The notes under the pieces are model-generated. The model was not told the origin of the DNA. It saw only the letters and a list, made by a program, of their open reading frames with translations, and did not search any database. The translations under genes and the position numbers were made by a program. A DNA stretch of 64,000 nt, from assembly GCF_036850765.1 (NCBI RefSeq), contig NC_089493.1, forward strand, positions 192,280,706-192,344,705, written 5' to 3'. This document shows, piece after piece, positions 1-10,965 of this stretch. This DNA is from Saccopteryx bilineata. Taxonomy: Eukaryota; Chordata; Mammalia; Chiroptera; Emballonuridae. The first letter of the stretch is position 1, and each line of letters starts with the position of its first letter.

Positions 1-999
1 CTTACATGGGAATTTCCTCATCTGAAATCTACAGGAAGGCTCTGATGAAATACCCCGTTTTCACTATCAGAAAATTGATCAGCGGAGGGAACAGTGTCAA
101 GCTTGCTGGGAAGGATGCCAACGACTAAAGGAAACAAATTTTCCAGCGTCTAAAAACACATTCACAATGGATCGGTCACTTTCATCTGTTTGTTCATCTC
201 AATTGGTTCATCTGGGGGAGGCCAGGAGGCAACACCCATCCAACTCGGTCACCCTGCCTCACGCACGTGACAGCTGCGGGCCTCACTCACTCCCCTTACA
301 CAGCCCTGTGACTCGGGCGACTTTCTCTGGTCGCTCCCAACCGGTGCAGACACACTTGAAGAGTTTCATGTCTTATCTCTGTTTCTCTCGTCTCTGAGCG
401 TTCACTGATTCACGCCACGACCACACGGAAGGCCTGTTTTAGCGTCAGGCGCTAAAACAAGGTGAAGAAGAACAGGGGTAAGGTCCCCAAGGGGCAACGG
501 GGATGTAACCGCATGACAAGAGAGGTCGTCACTGCAGATCTGGTGACAGGAGAGCAGGAGGCCTGGGCCATGGAGGCTGCTCAGGTCTCTGGTCACCAGG
601 GCCTTCCTCCCTAAGGAAGTGACATTTACCCTGAGGCCCGAGGGTCTGAATGGGCTGGCCAGGCGGGCACACAGAATTCCAGGCAGAGGGAAGGGTGAGG
701 GTGAGGTCCTGAGACAGGACTAAGCGCACGCGCAGGGGGGGGGGACGACTGGGCGGTGCAGAAATTGTGGGCGGGGCGCGGGGAGGACTCCAGGGCGTGC
801 AAGCAGCCCTCCGCCCCGCCCTTGGTGAGACTTAATTCTCAGGAGGCGCTGCAACGGAGCAGGGAGGTTAGAGATGTCAGTCAAGGTGATATTAACAGCG
901 TCATTTAAAGGTGTCAGTCTGGCTGCTGCATGGTTCCGAAAGGTCTTGAGTGGGACTGTTAATAAGGGCTGACTCATCGTGGGAGGCCGAGGAGAACAG

Positions 1000-1170
1000 C
1001 AGTTAAGAGCCAGACCGCCTGGGATAAAATCGCACTTCCACCACCAACCTGGGCAAGGCATTCACCTCTCCAAGCCTCAGTTTGCTCATCTGTATATCGG
1101 GAATAAAGGCGTGGTTGTTCTAAGCATTCTGGTACGTGCTCAAACTATGATAGCGGTCATCTGCATCATC
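1000..1170 (+). repeat. MIR SINE
   Basis: Matches the MIR core: a sequence like tgggcaaggcattcacctct followed by cctcagtttgctcatctgta. Diverged, ancient and without clear target-site duplication. Confidence 0.75.
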
Positions 1171-1262
1171 ACCATCATCATCAATACCTGGTCCTCCTCA
1201 TCTCGACCATCAATCACCTGCATCACCATCACCATCACCACCAGCAACACTATCAACAGTCA
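1160..1262. repeat. Imperfect (ATC)n/(CAC)n trinucleotide tract
   Basis: Runs of catcatcaccatcatcatca and catcaccatcaccatcacca, separated by about 35 bp of non-repeat text, follow the MIR at 1000-1170. Confidence 0.8.
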
Positions 1263-2164
1263 GAGAAGCTGCTAAGGCACTGGTTTTGCGGTCTCTACCA
1301 TCCCTGTCCCCTCCTGCATCTCCACAGAGCATAGCTTTTTGGAACAGAGGGAGAGAACCAGCACCCAAGGGTTGCCTAGCCTCGCACTGCACAACCTCAC
1401 ACACATGAACTTGAGCCACGGGACACGCCCCTGCAGCGGCAGAAGCAGATGTAGCAGAAATCACGCAGGCAGAGGCTTCTGGAAATGCCAGGTCCGCGTC
1501 GGGGCACAGCACACGCTGACCAGACGAGTGGCTCTTCGGCCTGGCCAGGGGCCTCCTCCAGGCTGATCCATCTGCTCCACGGCCTCCCCTGAGCCCTCCG
1601 GGGTCCTTGGGAAGCGGAGCAGGAAGCCAGGGGAGGAGAGGCTGATGGAGGGGCAGGTGCGCTCCGAGGAGCCCAGACAAGGAGGCTGGCGGGCAGGTGG
1701 GCAGGCCCTCCTGTAGTCAATTACACCCAGAACACGGTTTTGTCGGCCACTGCAGGGCACTACGCACAGACCACGGCTGCTACGCCATCCGCTCCACCAC
1801 ATCCAGGGCTGTGTTTGGGAGACGCCCTCCCCAACCCCCAAACTGCCGAGGCCGTTCAGAGACAAAGCCACGCAGGTAGGGCACTGCCCGGGTGGCAAGC
1901 ATGTGGGTCCCCAGAAAGTGCTTGGCACACCTGCGGAACCCAAGTCCCAGGGGAACCCAGGTGTCCATCCGTCGGTCTCTGCGGGAAACCCCAAGATGCC
2001 ATACTGTGGGCACCCCCCTCTGGCCAGGGTTTCTCTGGCTATCTGCACAGACATCCCGTCCAAGATATTGAGCCCATTTTCCCATTTGCCTAGAAGCCAG
2101 CAGCCAGGCAGTCCCACACCCCAACACTGGCCCTGGAACAGGCCTCTCATAATGCCTCCAAGCC

Positions 2165-2319
2165 GGCCTGACCTGTGGTGGCGCAGTGGATAAAGCGTCG
2201 ACCTGGAACACTGAGGTCGCCGGTTCGAAACCCCAGGCTTGCCTGGTCAAGGCACATATGGGAGTTGATGCTTCCTGCTCCTCCCCCTTTCTCTCTCTCT
2301 CCTCTCTATAATGAATAAA
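2165..2319 (+). mobile_element. SINE-B copy B1 (tRNA-derived SINE)
   Basis: Head ggcctgacctgtggtggcgc, box A-like gtggcgcagtgg, box B ggttcgaaacc, CT-rich tail and gaataaat end. It is flanked by a perfect 15-nt target-site duplication, taatgcctccaagcc, at 2150-2164 and 2320-2334. Confidence 0.93.
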
Positions 2320-2444
2320 TAATGCCTCCAAGCCTCCAGGGCTCAGCATCTTCCCTTCCGCCCGCCCTTCGGCACCTCTAACCTCTTCTCTTCTGTGTCT
2401 TCTCTCTCTCTCCTCCATTCCTTCAGAGACAGCTTCCCAGAGTG

Positions 2445-2650
2445 GTCAAGAGAACAGGCTTTGGAACCAGACAACCAAGATCAAAGCCCAGGCTCTGTCG
2501 CTTAGAAGCTGTGTGACCTTGTGTAGGCTACCTAACCACTCTGTGCTGCCGTCTTCCACTTAGTGGAGATCAGAAGAGTATCTGCTTCACAGGGATGTTA
2601 TGACCATTCAGTTAGCTGATGCTAAACATTTCAAACAAAACCTGGCATGG
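2445..2650 (+). repeat. MIR SINE
   Basis: Shows the MIR layout: gtggtcaagagaacaggctt, then agctgtgtgaccttgtgtag, then a tail resembling tagcacctggcatggagg. Ancient and diverged. Confidence 0.8.
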
Positions 2651-2715
2651 AGGAAGGGTCATCTAACAGTTTGTTACGTAAAAATAAGTAAATGTACTCA
2701 ACAAATACTGGTTTC

Positions 2716-3088
2716 GGGCCCTGGCCGGTTGGCTCAGCGGTAGAGCGTCGGCCTGGCGTGCGGGGGACCCGGGTTCGATTCCCGGCCAGGGCACATAGAA
2801 GAAGCACCTATTTGCTTCTCCACCACCCCCCTCCTTCCTCTCTGTCTCTCTCTTCCCCTCCCGCAGCCAAGGCTCCATTGGAGCAAAGATGGCCTGGGCG
2901 CTGGGGATGACTCCTTGGCCTCTGCACCAGGCGCTAGAGTGGCTCTGGTCGAGGCAGAGCGACGCCCCGGAGGGGCAGAGCATCGCCCCCTGGTGGGCAG
3001 AGCCGGGTGGATCCCGGTCGGGCGCATGCGGGAGTCTGACTGTCTCTCCCCATTTCCAGCTTCAGAAAAAAAAAAAAAAAAAAAGATT
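2716..3088 (+). mobile_element. SINE-A copy A1
   Basis: Full-length SINE-A: tRNA-like head with box A tggctcagcggtagagcg and a perfect box B ggttcgattcc, a CT-rich middle, a body with one CTCF-core unit at 2981-2999, and a poly(A) tail. The 13-nt target-site duplication aaatactggtttc is exact (2703-2715 and 3089-3101), so the insertion is intact and probably fairly young. Confidence 0.95.
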
Positions 3089-3105
3089 AAATACTGGTTT
3101 CACCC

Positions 3106-3106
3106 T

Positions 3107-3144
<38 letters not shown>
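3106..3144. repeat. (CA)n microsatellite
   Basis: About 19 uninterrupted CA units just after the downstream duplication of SINE-A copy A1. Confidence 0.97.
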
Positions 3145-3145
<1 letters not shown>

Positions 3146-3260
3146 CCAGGAACCACCTGGATGCTTGGGACACATCAGGGAACAAAATAAAGACCACAGT
3201 CCTAAGGGAGCTGACATGCTAGTCAGGGAGACCCGGAACATACAGAGGAGGAAACCGAGA
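3145..3260 (+). repeat. L2-like relic
   Basis: Text such as gggaacaaaataaagaccac and gggagctgacatgctagtca resembles the 3' end of L2, with diverged matches only. Confidence 0.5.
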
Positions 3261-4124
3261 AGCAGGAGCAAGATGCTGGGCGGGCAAGCCTGACATCAGA
3301 GCCTGGGTTACCACCGGGTGGTCCGCAGTCAAGGAACATCTGCACCAGTCAATGAATGAGCCACGAGCCACTGGGGGCGTGAGTCAGTCAGTTCGAGGCG
3401 GAACGCAGAGAAGGACCGGGGTTGGGAGAAAATCTTCCAGAAGCAGGCAGACTCGAGGGCCGAGGCCAGGACATGACCAGCTCTGGAGGGGGTGCTGGGA
3501 AGTCAAGATCCGAAACTACCTCTGTCTCTCCAAGCCGGGTGGCCTCAGCAAACCTGCTGTAAATCTCGGTGTCCCCACCCGAGGGGCAGGTGACATGCTT
3601 CGTGCTCCCCCACGCGGGGATGAGAAGGCCACCGTGAAGGCCGACGGCAGCCTAAGCTTGGAGAGGTGTTTTATTGATCTCAGAGGCTCTCTCCTTTCTT
3701 CCGAAACCCTTTCTGTCTCATGCTGAGAACCCTCCGGCAGAACATTTTTTCCAGCCATGGAACGGAAATTCCTGGCTCGGGTCAGGGCGCCGGGGCTGCC
3801 ACAGGGGGACGGAGGACAGCTGTCCCTTTCCCAAAGCCCGGATGCATCGGGCCAGGAGGTGGCGGCTTACAGGAAACAATTGGCCCTAAATGGCGGGAGC
3901 TCCTGGTCTGACTCTGACAGCAGGCCCACCCCCCACACACCCTACCCCTGGCTGGCCCAGTCCAACCCTCCTTCCAACACTGTCCCAAAGCACCACAATA
4001 CCCAGAAACAAGGCCTCTGGTCCTTCAAACATCTGCTTCCGAACACACTGCAGGGATCTGCAAGGAACAATTGTGACCTTCCCAAAGACAGATCCCCATT
4101 GTGGGGCCTAGTTTCTTTTCCACT

Positions 4125-4441
4125 TTTATTTTTTTTACACAGAGAGAGGGTCACAGAGAGGGACAGATAGGGACAGACAGACAGGAACGGAGAGAGATGA
4201 AAAGCATCAATCATCAGTTTTTTGTTGCAACAGTTGTCCATTGATTGATTTCTCATATGTGCCTTGACCGCGGGCCTTCAGCAGACTGAGTAACCCCTTG
4301 CTCGAGCCAGCGACCTTGGGTTCAAGCTAGTGAGCTTTTGCTCAAACCAGATAAGCCAAGCTGGCGACCTCAGGGTCTCGAACCTGGGTCCTCTGCATCC
4401 CAGTCTGACGCTCTATCCACTGCGCCACCACCTGGTCAGGC
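4125..4441 (-). mobile_element. SINE-C copy C1
   Basis: Read on the minus strand: head cctgaccaggtggtggcgca, box B ggttcgagacc, then the family's repeated ggtcgct-ggct-gagc modules, the tctctctccgttcctgtctg segment and an A-rich tail (poly-T at 4125-4134 on the plus strand). In the sense orientation of STK10. Confidence 0.9.
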
Positions 4442-4469
4442 AGGCTCTCTTTTTTTTTAATAATTCAGC

Positions 4470-4710
4470 ACAACACATCAAACATGCATTCGGGACAGTG
4501 CTTAATAGTTATGCTAAGCTCCTTATAGTGTCTTCTCACTGCATCCTCACAATCACATTGTCAAGGGAACCCTGCTGTAATCCCCACTTCAGAGCAAGAA
4601 CCAAGTCAGCAAGGGCAAGCCACTCGCCCAGGGTGGCAGAGCTGGGATTTGAACCTAGGACTTTCCAACCCCAGTCCACACTTTACCACTGCGCCGCACA
4701 CCGCGGAGGG
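4470..4710 (-). repeat. MIR SINE, reverse
   Basis: Contains cactgcatcctcacaatcac, then ggtggcagagctgggatttg, the reverse-complement MIR signature. Confidence 0.8.
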
Positions 4711-5434
4711 CACACATCCCATCCACGACACAACCCGTCGCTGTGACTCTGAGAGCCTGAGCTAGGATTCTCCCACACGCCTTTTCCTCTGCACCCTTTG
4801 GGCATCACAGGTCACGGTGACGGGTAGGACATGCTGAGTCCTGCGTGGCCTCTTTGCGAACTATCCGATCCGGGGTGGACACACCATACCACCGCGATCC
4901 CGTCCTCAACCCTGCTACCCACACCCCGGATCCCGCGCCCGGGCCTCCCACTCTCCCACGCTCGTGCACTCATGCTCATGTCCCACATGTCGGCCTGGCT
5001 CTGGCCCAGCTCCCGCGCCTCCTCCGGGTGTCGGCTCACACAGAGAGCCCTCTGTGTCCTCCCCTTGTAGGAGAGCCACCCCTCCTGGGCCCGCCACCCA
5101 CCCGCGCTGCTCTCTCCACAGCCCGCGTCACCCCTGCCATGTGCACATGTCTGCTCATCTGCCCACCGCACCCACCACGACACGTCAGCTCCACTGAGGA
5201 CGGGGCTCTCTAGGGGGCTTCCTTCATGGCAGCACCCCCAGCACAAGAGCTGGCGTTTACAGGCCCCCAGGGAATGTCCAGTGATGAATGACATTCGCTA
5301 GCCTGGGCAGTCACCTTGGCTGGGTGAGGAAGGCATCGGCTTCCAGGTCATGGCTGACCTCATCTGTCGTCCGCCTTTCCCAAGGAGGGACAGGGCCAAG
5401 GGGCAGGCAGCCCCGGGACGGGGGACCCACTCAC

Positions 5435-5516
5435 CGCCAGGAGCTGCGCAGCGCTGGGCCGGGTCTCGGGGTTCTTATCCAGGGCTGTCTTCAGGAAGTC
5501 TCGGAACTCCGCAGAC
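5435..5516 (-). CDS. STK10: STK10 coding exon 7 (end of kinase domain)
   Basis: An 82-nt exon between the acceptor ccccag at 5522-5517 and the donor GTGAGT. It completes Trp-263 and encodes residues 264-290, which include [19 protein letters not shown], the kinase subdomain XI region with its conserved Arg. The exon ends in a full codon, GCG (Ala-290). From memory the human residue here is Glu and the mouse residue is Gln, so this position is variable. Val-265 to Ala and Ile-273 to Thr also appear changed relative to the human sequence I remember. Downstream exons are outside the window. Confidence 0.96.
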
Positions 5517-6281
<765 letters not shown>

Positions 6282-6449
6282 TCAGGGTCAAGGACCCGCA
6301 CAAGCCACCGTCAGGGGCTGGCAGCATTCCCGAATCACGATCTGCATTACTGTCCATCCCACTGTCTTCCTGTTGGTGGTCTTCACACAGAAAGACGCCG
6401 CCCTCCAAGCGGCTCCACCGCCGCGTCCTGCTGCAGTTCCCGAGGCCGA

Positions 6450-6464
6450 CCACAAGGTGGCAGC
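6450..6464 (+). promoter_or_regulatory. CTCF-like motif in unique intron 5 sequence
   Basis: The 15-mer ccacaaggtggcagc matches the CTCF consensus CCASYAGRKGGCRSY at 14 of 15 positions. Motif match only. Binding is not shown. Confidence 0.4.
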
Positions 6465-6531
6465 AACAATCCAGAACACAGAGTCCTGGGGAAGGTGGGT
6501 AGGGGCAGAGGGGAAGGGGCCCAGAAAAAAA

Positions 6532-6560
6532 CGGGGGTGGGGTAGGGGGGGTGGGAAGGG
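6532..6560 (+). other. G-quadruplex-capable run
   Basis: Four or more runs of at least three G separated by 1-2 nt (pattern G5-T-G4-TA-G8-T-G3-AA-G3) lie on the strand opposite STK10. Confidence 0.6.
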
Positions 6561-6589
6561 CAGTGGAAAGAACACAACACAGCACGGAG

Positions 6590-6656
6590 AGGAGCAGAGA
6601 TAGGAGAGAAAAGGAGAGAGAGGAATAACAGGGCAGAGAGAGAGAGAAAAAAAAGG
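6590..6656. repeat. Polypurine/polypyrimidine tract
   Basis: Almost pure A/G on the plus strand. In the STK10 transcript it is a C/U tract roughly 375-440 nt above the exon 6 acceptor. Confidence 0.7.
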
Positions 6657-7174
6657 GTGAGTAATAAGCAAGCAAGCCCGGAGACTAAACTCCACAATGA
6701 ACATTAATGCACATGAAAACAGAAGGCAGTGAGGTGTGCAACCGAACAGAAGAGCTTTCTGGGTCTTTTGAAGAAATAGTTTGGGGAAAGAAGGAAACAC
6801 CAAGGACTAGAGAAGTCCGGGGAGACTTCCTGTGGGGGTAGGAAGTGAACTTGGTCACTCCTGTCCGGAGCTCCAACCCCAGCCCACAATCTCCACTTGG
6901 TGAACTAATCAAGAATTAAACCATTCTTTAGGAATTCCAGGTCAAGTGTTATTAACGGAGCATTTTCTGTGTGCATCATCCCATTTAATCCTCACAATAA
7001 CCCAGTAAGTGGGTGCCATTATGTCCCTGGTTTTTCTTTTTTAAGAGAGAGGAAGGGAGAGAGAAACCTCGATTTGTTGTTCCACTTATTTATGCCTTCC
7101 CTGATTGATTCTTGTATGTGCCCTGACCAGGAATCGAACCCGCAATCTTGACATATGGAGACAGTGCTCTAACC

Positions 7175-7953
7175 CAGTGGTAGTCAACCTGGTTCCTACC
7201 GTCCCCTAGTGGGCGTTCCAGCTTTCATGGTGGACGGTAGTGGAGCAACCAAAGTATAAATAAAAAGATAGATTTGGCCCTGGCCGGTTGGCTCAGCGGT
7301 AGAGCGTCGGCCTGGCGTGTGGGGGACCCGGGTTCGATTCCCGGCCAGGGCACATAGGAGAAGCGCCCATTTGCTTCTCCACCCCCCCCCCCCCCCGCCC
7401 TCCTTCCTCTCTGTCTCTCTCTTCCCCTCCCGCAGCCGAGGCTCCATTGGAGCAAAAGATGGCCCGGGCGCTGGGGATGGCTCCTTGGCCTCTGCCCCAG
7501 GCGCTAGAGTGGCTCTGGTCGAGGCAGAGTGTCCCCCCCCGGAGGGGCAGAGCATCGCCCCCTGGTGGGCAGAGCATCACCCCTGGTGGGCGTGCCGGGT
7601 GGATCCCGGTCGGGCGCATGCAGGAGTCTGTCTGACTGTCTCTCCCCGTTTCCAGCTTCAGAAAAATACAAAAAAAAAAAAAAAAAAAAAAAAGATAGAT
7701 TTAACTATAGTAAATTGTTTTATAAAGATTTATTCTGCCAAACTTAGCGAAAATCCGACATAAAGTACTTGGTAAGTAACTATTATTATATGCTTTAACT
7801 TGCTGTAACACTGCTTTATAAATTTTATAAAGTGAAGTTACTTCCCTACTTTATAAATCACCATGACTGTGGAACTGGTGAGCGGTTAGAAAATTTTACT
7901 ACTAACAGAGATACAAAAGGGGGTGGTAGGTATGAAAAGGTTGACTAACCCTG
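7175..7953. mobile_element. Non-autonomous hAT element (MITE), itself split by SINE-A
   Basis: Terminal inverted repeats begin CAGTGGTAGTCAACCT at the left and CAGGGTTAGTCAACCT (reverse complement) at the right, matching at 14 of 16 positions. It is flanked by a perfect 8-bp duplication, ctctaacc (7167-7174 and 7954-7961), as expected for the hAT superfamily. Without the inserted SINE-A and its duplicated target it is about 350 bp and has no coding capacity. The interior is AT-rich. It resembles short hATs common in bats. A horizontally transferred family such as OposCharlie or SPIN is possible but unchecked. Confidence 0.85.
7276..7688 (+). mobile_element. SINE-A copy A2
   Basis: Full-length SINE-A with intact box A and box B, a C-rich expansion near 7383 and a long poly(A). 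Target-site duplication aaaaagatagattt is perfect (7262-7275 and 7689-7702). Two CTCF-core units are present (7553-7571 and a slightly shorter one at 7575-7592). It sits inside the hAT element. Confidence 0.95.
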
Positions 7954-8229
7954 CTCTAACCCAACTGAGCTACCCGCTCAGAGCTATTATGTCCCTGAAT
8001 TTACAGATCAGGACATGGAAGCAAAGGGATGCCAAGCTATTTGGCCCAGGTACGTGGTGGAGACTGGGCTCAGACGCGGCGGGCTGACTCAGGAGTCCGT
8101 ACCACCGTCCTGTGTCCCGTCCTCTCCCCTCGGTACCAGCCCGAGGTCACCTTGGGGAGTCTGAGGTTTAACGTTCCACCCCACACACACACACACACAC
8201 CATTCCACTTCCAGAAGCTACCCAACTCA

Positions 8230-8319
<90 letters not shown>

Positions 8320-8537
8320 TCAGATAGAGCCCTGGACAGACATTCTTCCACCCACAGCCCTGGGGTGCGGACTCAGAGACATCTGTTCCAAATCAACTCA
8401 CCAAATGCCATCTCCTATCTTGCAAACTGGTGACCATTAAAAATACACCTACTGCTGTCAGGACGTACCAAGGCACGCCCTTTCCTACTTGTTAACAAGA
8501 GTATAAATTAAAGAGCCCTTTAGAAAAGCAGTTTGAC

Positions 8538-8893
8538 CCTAGCCGGTTGGCTCAGCAGTGGAGTGTCAGTGTGGTGTGTGGAAGTCCTGGGTTCAATTCC
8601 CGGTCAGGGCACACAGTAGAAGCAACTATCTGCTTCTCCACCCACCCCCCTTCTTCTTTCTCTCTCTCTCCCCCTCCTGCAGCCATAGGTCATCAGAGCA
8701 AGTTGGCCCTAGGTGATGAGGGTTGCTCCATGGCCTGGCCTCAGTTGCTGAGCAACAGAGCAAGCCCCAGATGGGCGGAGCATTGCCCCATAGAGGGCTT
8801 GCTGGGTGGATCCCGGTCAGGGTGCTGGTAGGAGTCTGTCTCTCTGCCTCCCTGCCTCCCACGAAATAGAGAAAAAAAGAAAAGAAAAAGAAG
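8538..8893 (+). mobile_element. SINE-A copy A3 (old)
   Basis: Diverged SINE-A with head cctagccggttggctcagca and box B ggttcaattcc. Duplication agcagtttgac is exact (8527-8537 and 8894-8904). The CTCF-core unit is degenerate here (cattgccccatagagggc). Confidence 0.88.
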
Positions 8894-9130
8894 AGCAGTT
8901 TGACAAGAAATTGCAAGAATCCTCAAAATATCCAGATTCTTCTGATCTAGTAATTCCGTATCTAGGAATCTACCCTAATAAGATAATCTTACATAAATTT
9001 TGCATAATGATGTTCATCCATGTGCCACTATAATACTGACAAATTAAAAACAATTGTTTAGTTTTCAGGAAGCAGTTTTAATTAGAAATAATCACACCTC
9101 AGGGTATACCTCATTGGCTACAATACAATT

Positions 9131-9311
9131 TAAAATTTTTTGTTATTGATTTTAGAGCGAGGAAGGCAGGGAGAGAGAAACACACTATGTTAACCCACTT
9201 GTTTATGCAGTCACTTGCTGTCTCTCCTATGTGCCCTGACCAGGGATCGAACCTACAATCTTGGCATGTTGCGACAATGCTCTCACCAACTGAGCAACCG
9301 GCCAGGGCTGT
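9131..9311 (-). mobile_element. SINE-D copy D2 (VES-type)
   Basis: Reverse VES-like SINE with gtgccctgaccagggatcga and ending gagcaaccggccagggc. Lies inside the L1M relic. Confidence 0.85.
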
Positions 9312-9750
9312 AGATAAATACTTTAATATTTAACAATACTAAGATATTTTATTTATATACTTATAAAGTTAAGTGGGGAAAAGGGAGATGCATAGTTGAA
9401 TATAGTGTGTGGTCAAAATTATGCCCCATCCACCCCAAAAAAGGGCAAAAAATATACACTGAACTTGACGTGGAGGAAATAGCCAAACCATTGAAACGTT
9501 GATCTGTGGGTAAAGAGACTAGAGGAGGTTTCTTCTACTTTTCTGAATTCCTTAAGTTTGCTGCAATGAACATGCGTGACTTTCAGGACAAAAACTAAAT
9601 CAATACAATTTATCTTTAAACCCACACCGGGCACCACTCCACACACAGAGAAGAGTTCAGTGCGGGAGAGGAATTTTCTCCAGTGCTCCTGCTGGTCTGA
9701 GACAAAGTTCCATCTTGAAAGTTTCATCTTGATTAAAAAATAAGCTCAGG

Positions 9751-10115
9751 CCCTGGCCGGTTGGCTCAGTGGTAGAGCGTCGGCCTCGCGTGCAGGAGTC
9801 CCAGGTTCGATTCCTGACCAGGGCACACAGGAGAAGCGCCCATCTGCTTCTCCACCCCTCTCCCTCTCCTTCCTCTCCATCTCTCTCTTCCCCTCCCGCA
9901 GCCAGGGCTCCATTGGAGCAAAGTTGGCCTGGGCGCTGAGGATGGCTCTGTGGCCTCTGCCTCAGGCGCTAGAATGGCTCTGGGTGCAACAGAGCGTCGC
10001 CCCAGATGGGCAGAGCATCGCCCTCTGATGGGCATGCCGGGTAGATCCAGGTTAGGCGCATGCGGGAGTCTGTCTGACTGCCTCCCATTTCCAGCTTCAG
10101 AAAAAAAAAAGAAAA
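9751..10115 (+). mobile_element. SINE-A copy A4
   Basis: SINE-A with head ccctggccggttggctcagt and box B ggttcgattcc. Short duplication around aagctcagg (9742-9750, repeated after the A-tail at 10115-10123). CTCF-like unit at 10016-10034 is partly decayed (ccctctgatggg). Confidence 0.9.
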
Positions 10116-10531
10116 AGCTCAGGGGAAGCGTCACTTTTAAAGGGGGGCAGTCAGTTTAGATAGAGCTTTGCGGCAAGAAACTGCAGTTATAACTGCCAGC
10201 CACTCTGGGTGCCTCTGCCTGCGTCTCAGAATGAGCTGGCCCCTCCCTGCGGGCAGGTGACAGTCGCTGTATTTAATCGCTCACGATTTCAAACCAGGAG
10301 GGAGAATCGTGGTCAGAGCGGGCCCTGGCTACGGGGAAACCGGGCTGCCTTGCATTTCACTGGTCCATGCGTCCGTCTCTCCATTCCGGGGCCGTCAGGA
10401 GCCAGGAGCGAAGACTACAGCGGGGGCCGGAGCAAACCAAGTCCTTGCCCAAAGGCCGCTCAAAGTTTAGTAGTGGAAGCAGAGGCCATGAGATAAACAC
10501 CAGCGAGTGCTGCTCAGAGCTGTGTAAGCGA

Positions 10532-10579
10532 GGGGAGGGCGGGTGTGGGTTGGGGGGGGGAGAGTAGGGGGTTCGGGGG
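10532..10579 (+). other. G-quadruplex-capable run
   Basis: At least five G-runs of three or more in 48 nt (G4-A-G3-C-G3-TGT-G3-TT-G9 and more) on the strand opposite STK10. Confidence 0.65.
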
Positions 10580-10599
10580 CCAGAGGAAGAACAGCTGAG

Positions 10600-10760
10600 C
10601 TCCTGCAGACTCTTCATTGACTCCACAAATATTACACTGAACCTGTGACATACCAGGCACTATTCTAGGTACAGGCGTGAACCGGAATCCTCAAACACCA
10701 CCTGACTCCTGGCAGCAAGCGGGCCCACATGGGGAGAAGGCCGGGCAGAGGGATGGGGCA
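10600..10760 (+). repeat. L2-like relic
   Basis: Contains ccaggcactattctaggtac and neighbouring text typical of an L2 3' end. Confidence 0.55.
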
Positions 10761-10844
10761 TGTGGGGAGACTTGAGACAGGACAGGCAGGCTGCAGGACC
10801 GGGGTGCGGGGTGGGGCAGGTCAGGCAGGAGACAGGCGGGGGCC

Positions 10845-10965
10845 AGGACCGTTTCCAAACCTCTGAGCCTCAGTTTCCCCGCCAGTAACACGAGGATGGC
10901 GATACCGCGGAACTGAGTTGCCGCCAGGGTTCAATGACACACGGAAACACCCAGCCCCGAGCCCA
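10845..10965 (+). repeat. MIR fragment
   Basis: Contains tgagcctcagtttccccgcc, the MIR tail signature. Confidence 0.65.

Larger units (their letters stand above)
1..5434 (-). other. STK10: STK10 intron 7 (partial)
   Basis: Intronic sequence beyond the exon 7 donor (GTGAGT at 5434-5429). It holds MIR, SINE-B, SINE-A, a CA repeat and SINE-C, listed separately. A sequence at about 560-715 (cattccaggcagaggga-type text) resembles an old mammalian interspersed repeat but was not identified. Nothing recognisable was seen in 1-555, 1270-2145, 3265-4120 and 4715-5434. No further STK10 exon was found. The next exon should begin by coding for His-Pro-Phe-Val, which is absent here on the minus strand. 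Confidence 0.85.
7030..7985 (-). mobile_element. SINE-D copy D1 (VES-type), split by hAT element
   Basis: Reverse VES-like SINE: A-rich tail at left (plus-strand poly-T), then gccctgaccaggaatcgaac (box B region) and the head's reverse complement ending caactgagctacccg. It is interrupted between 7175 and 7953 by a hAT element. The two SINE halves meet exactly at the hAT's 8-bp duplication. Confidence 0.85.
6945..8105 (-). repeat. MIR SINE, reverse, split by later insertions
   Basis: The left part (6945-7029) has catttaatcctcacaataac and the right part (7986-8105) has aatttacagatcaggacatg. They rejoin across a perfect 12-nt duplication, attatgtccctg (7018-7029 and 7986-7997), left by a SINE-D insertion. 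Confidence 0.8.
8440..9615 (+). repeat. L1M/L1ME 3'-end relic, split by two SINEs
   Basis: Text such as gagtataaattaaagagccc, tagtaattccgtatctagga, gatgttcatccatgtgccac and tttgctgcaatgaacatgcg follows the order of an old L1 3' end. It is interrupted by SINE-A copy A3 and SINE-D copy D2. Confidence 0.65.

Noticed and set aside
2717..2795. tRNA gene-like sequence with perfect box A and box B (and the same at every SINE-A/B/C head)
   Set aside because: Repeated over 30 times, always followed by the same non-tRNA body and A-rich tail with target duplications. These are SINE heads, not tRNA genes.
3106..3144. Possible CRISPR-like or telomeric array
   Set aside because: A simple CA dinucleotide repeat. 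No CRISPR array exists in this window, as expected for mammalian nuclear DNA.
5432..5438. Exon 7 ending one codon earlier so that the human Glu could be restored by the next exon
   Set aside because: The only GT donor with a good consensus (GTGAGT) lies after the GCG codon. A simple Glu-to-Ala change explains it.
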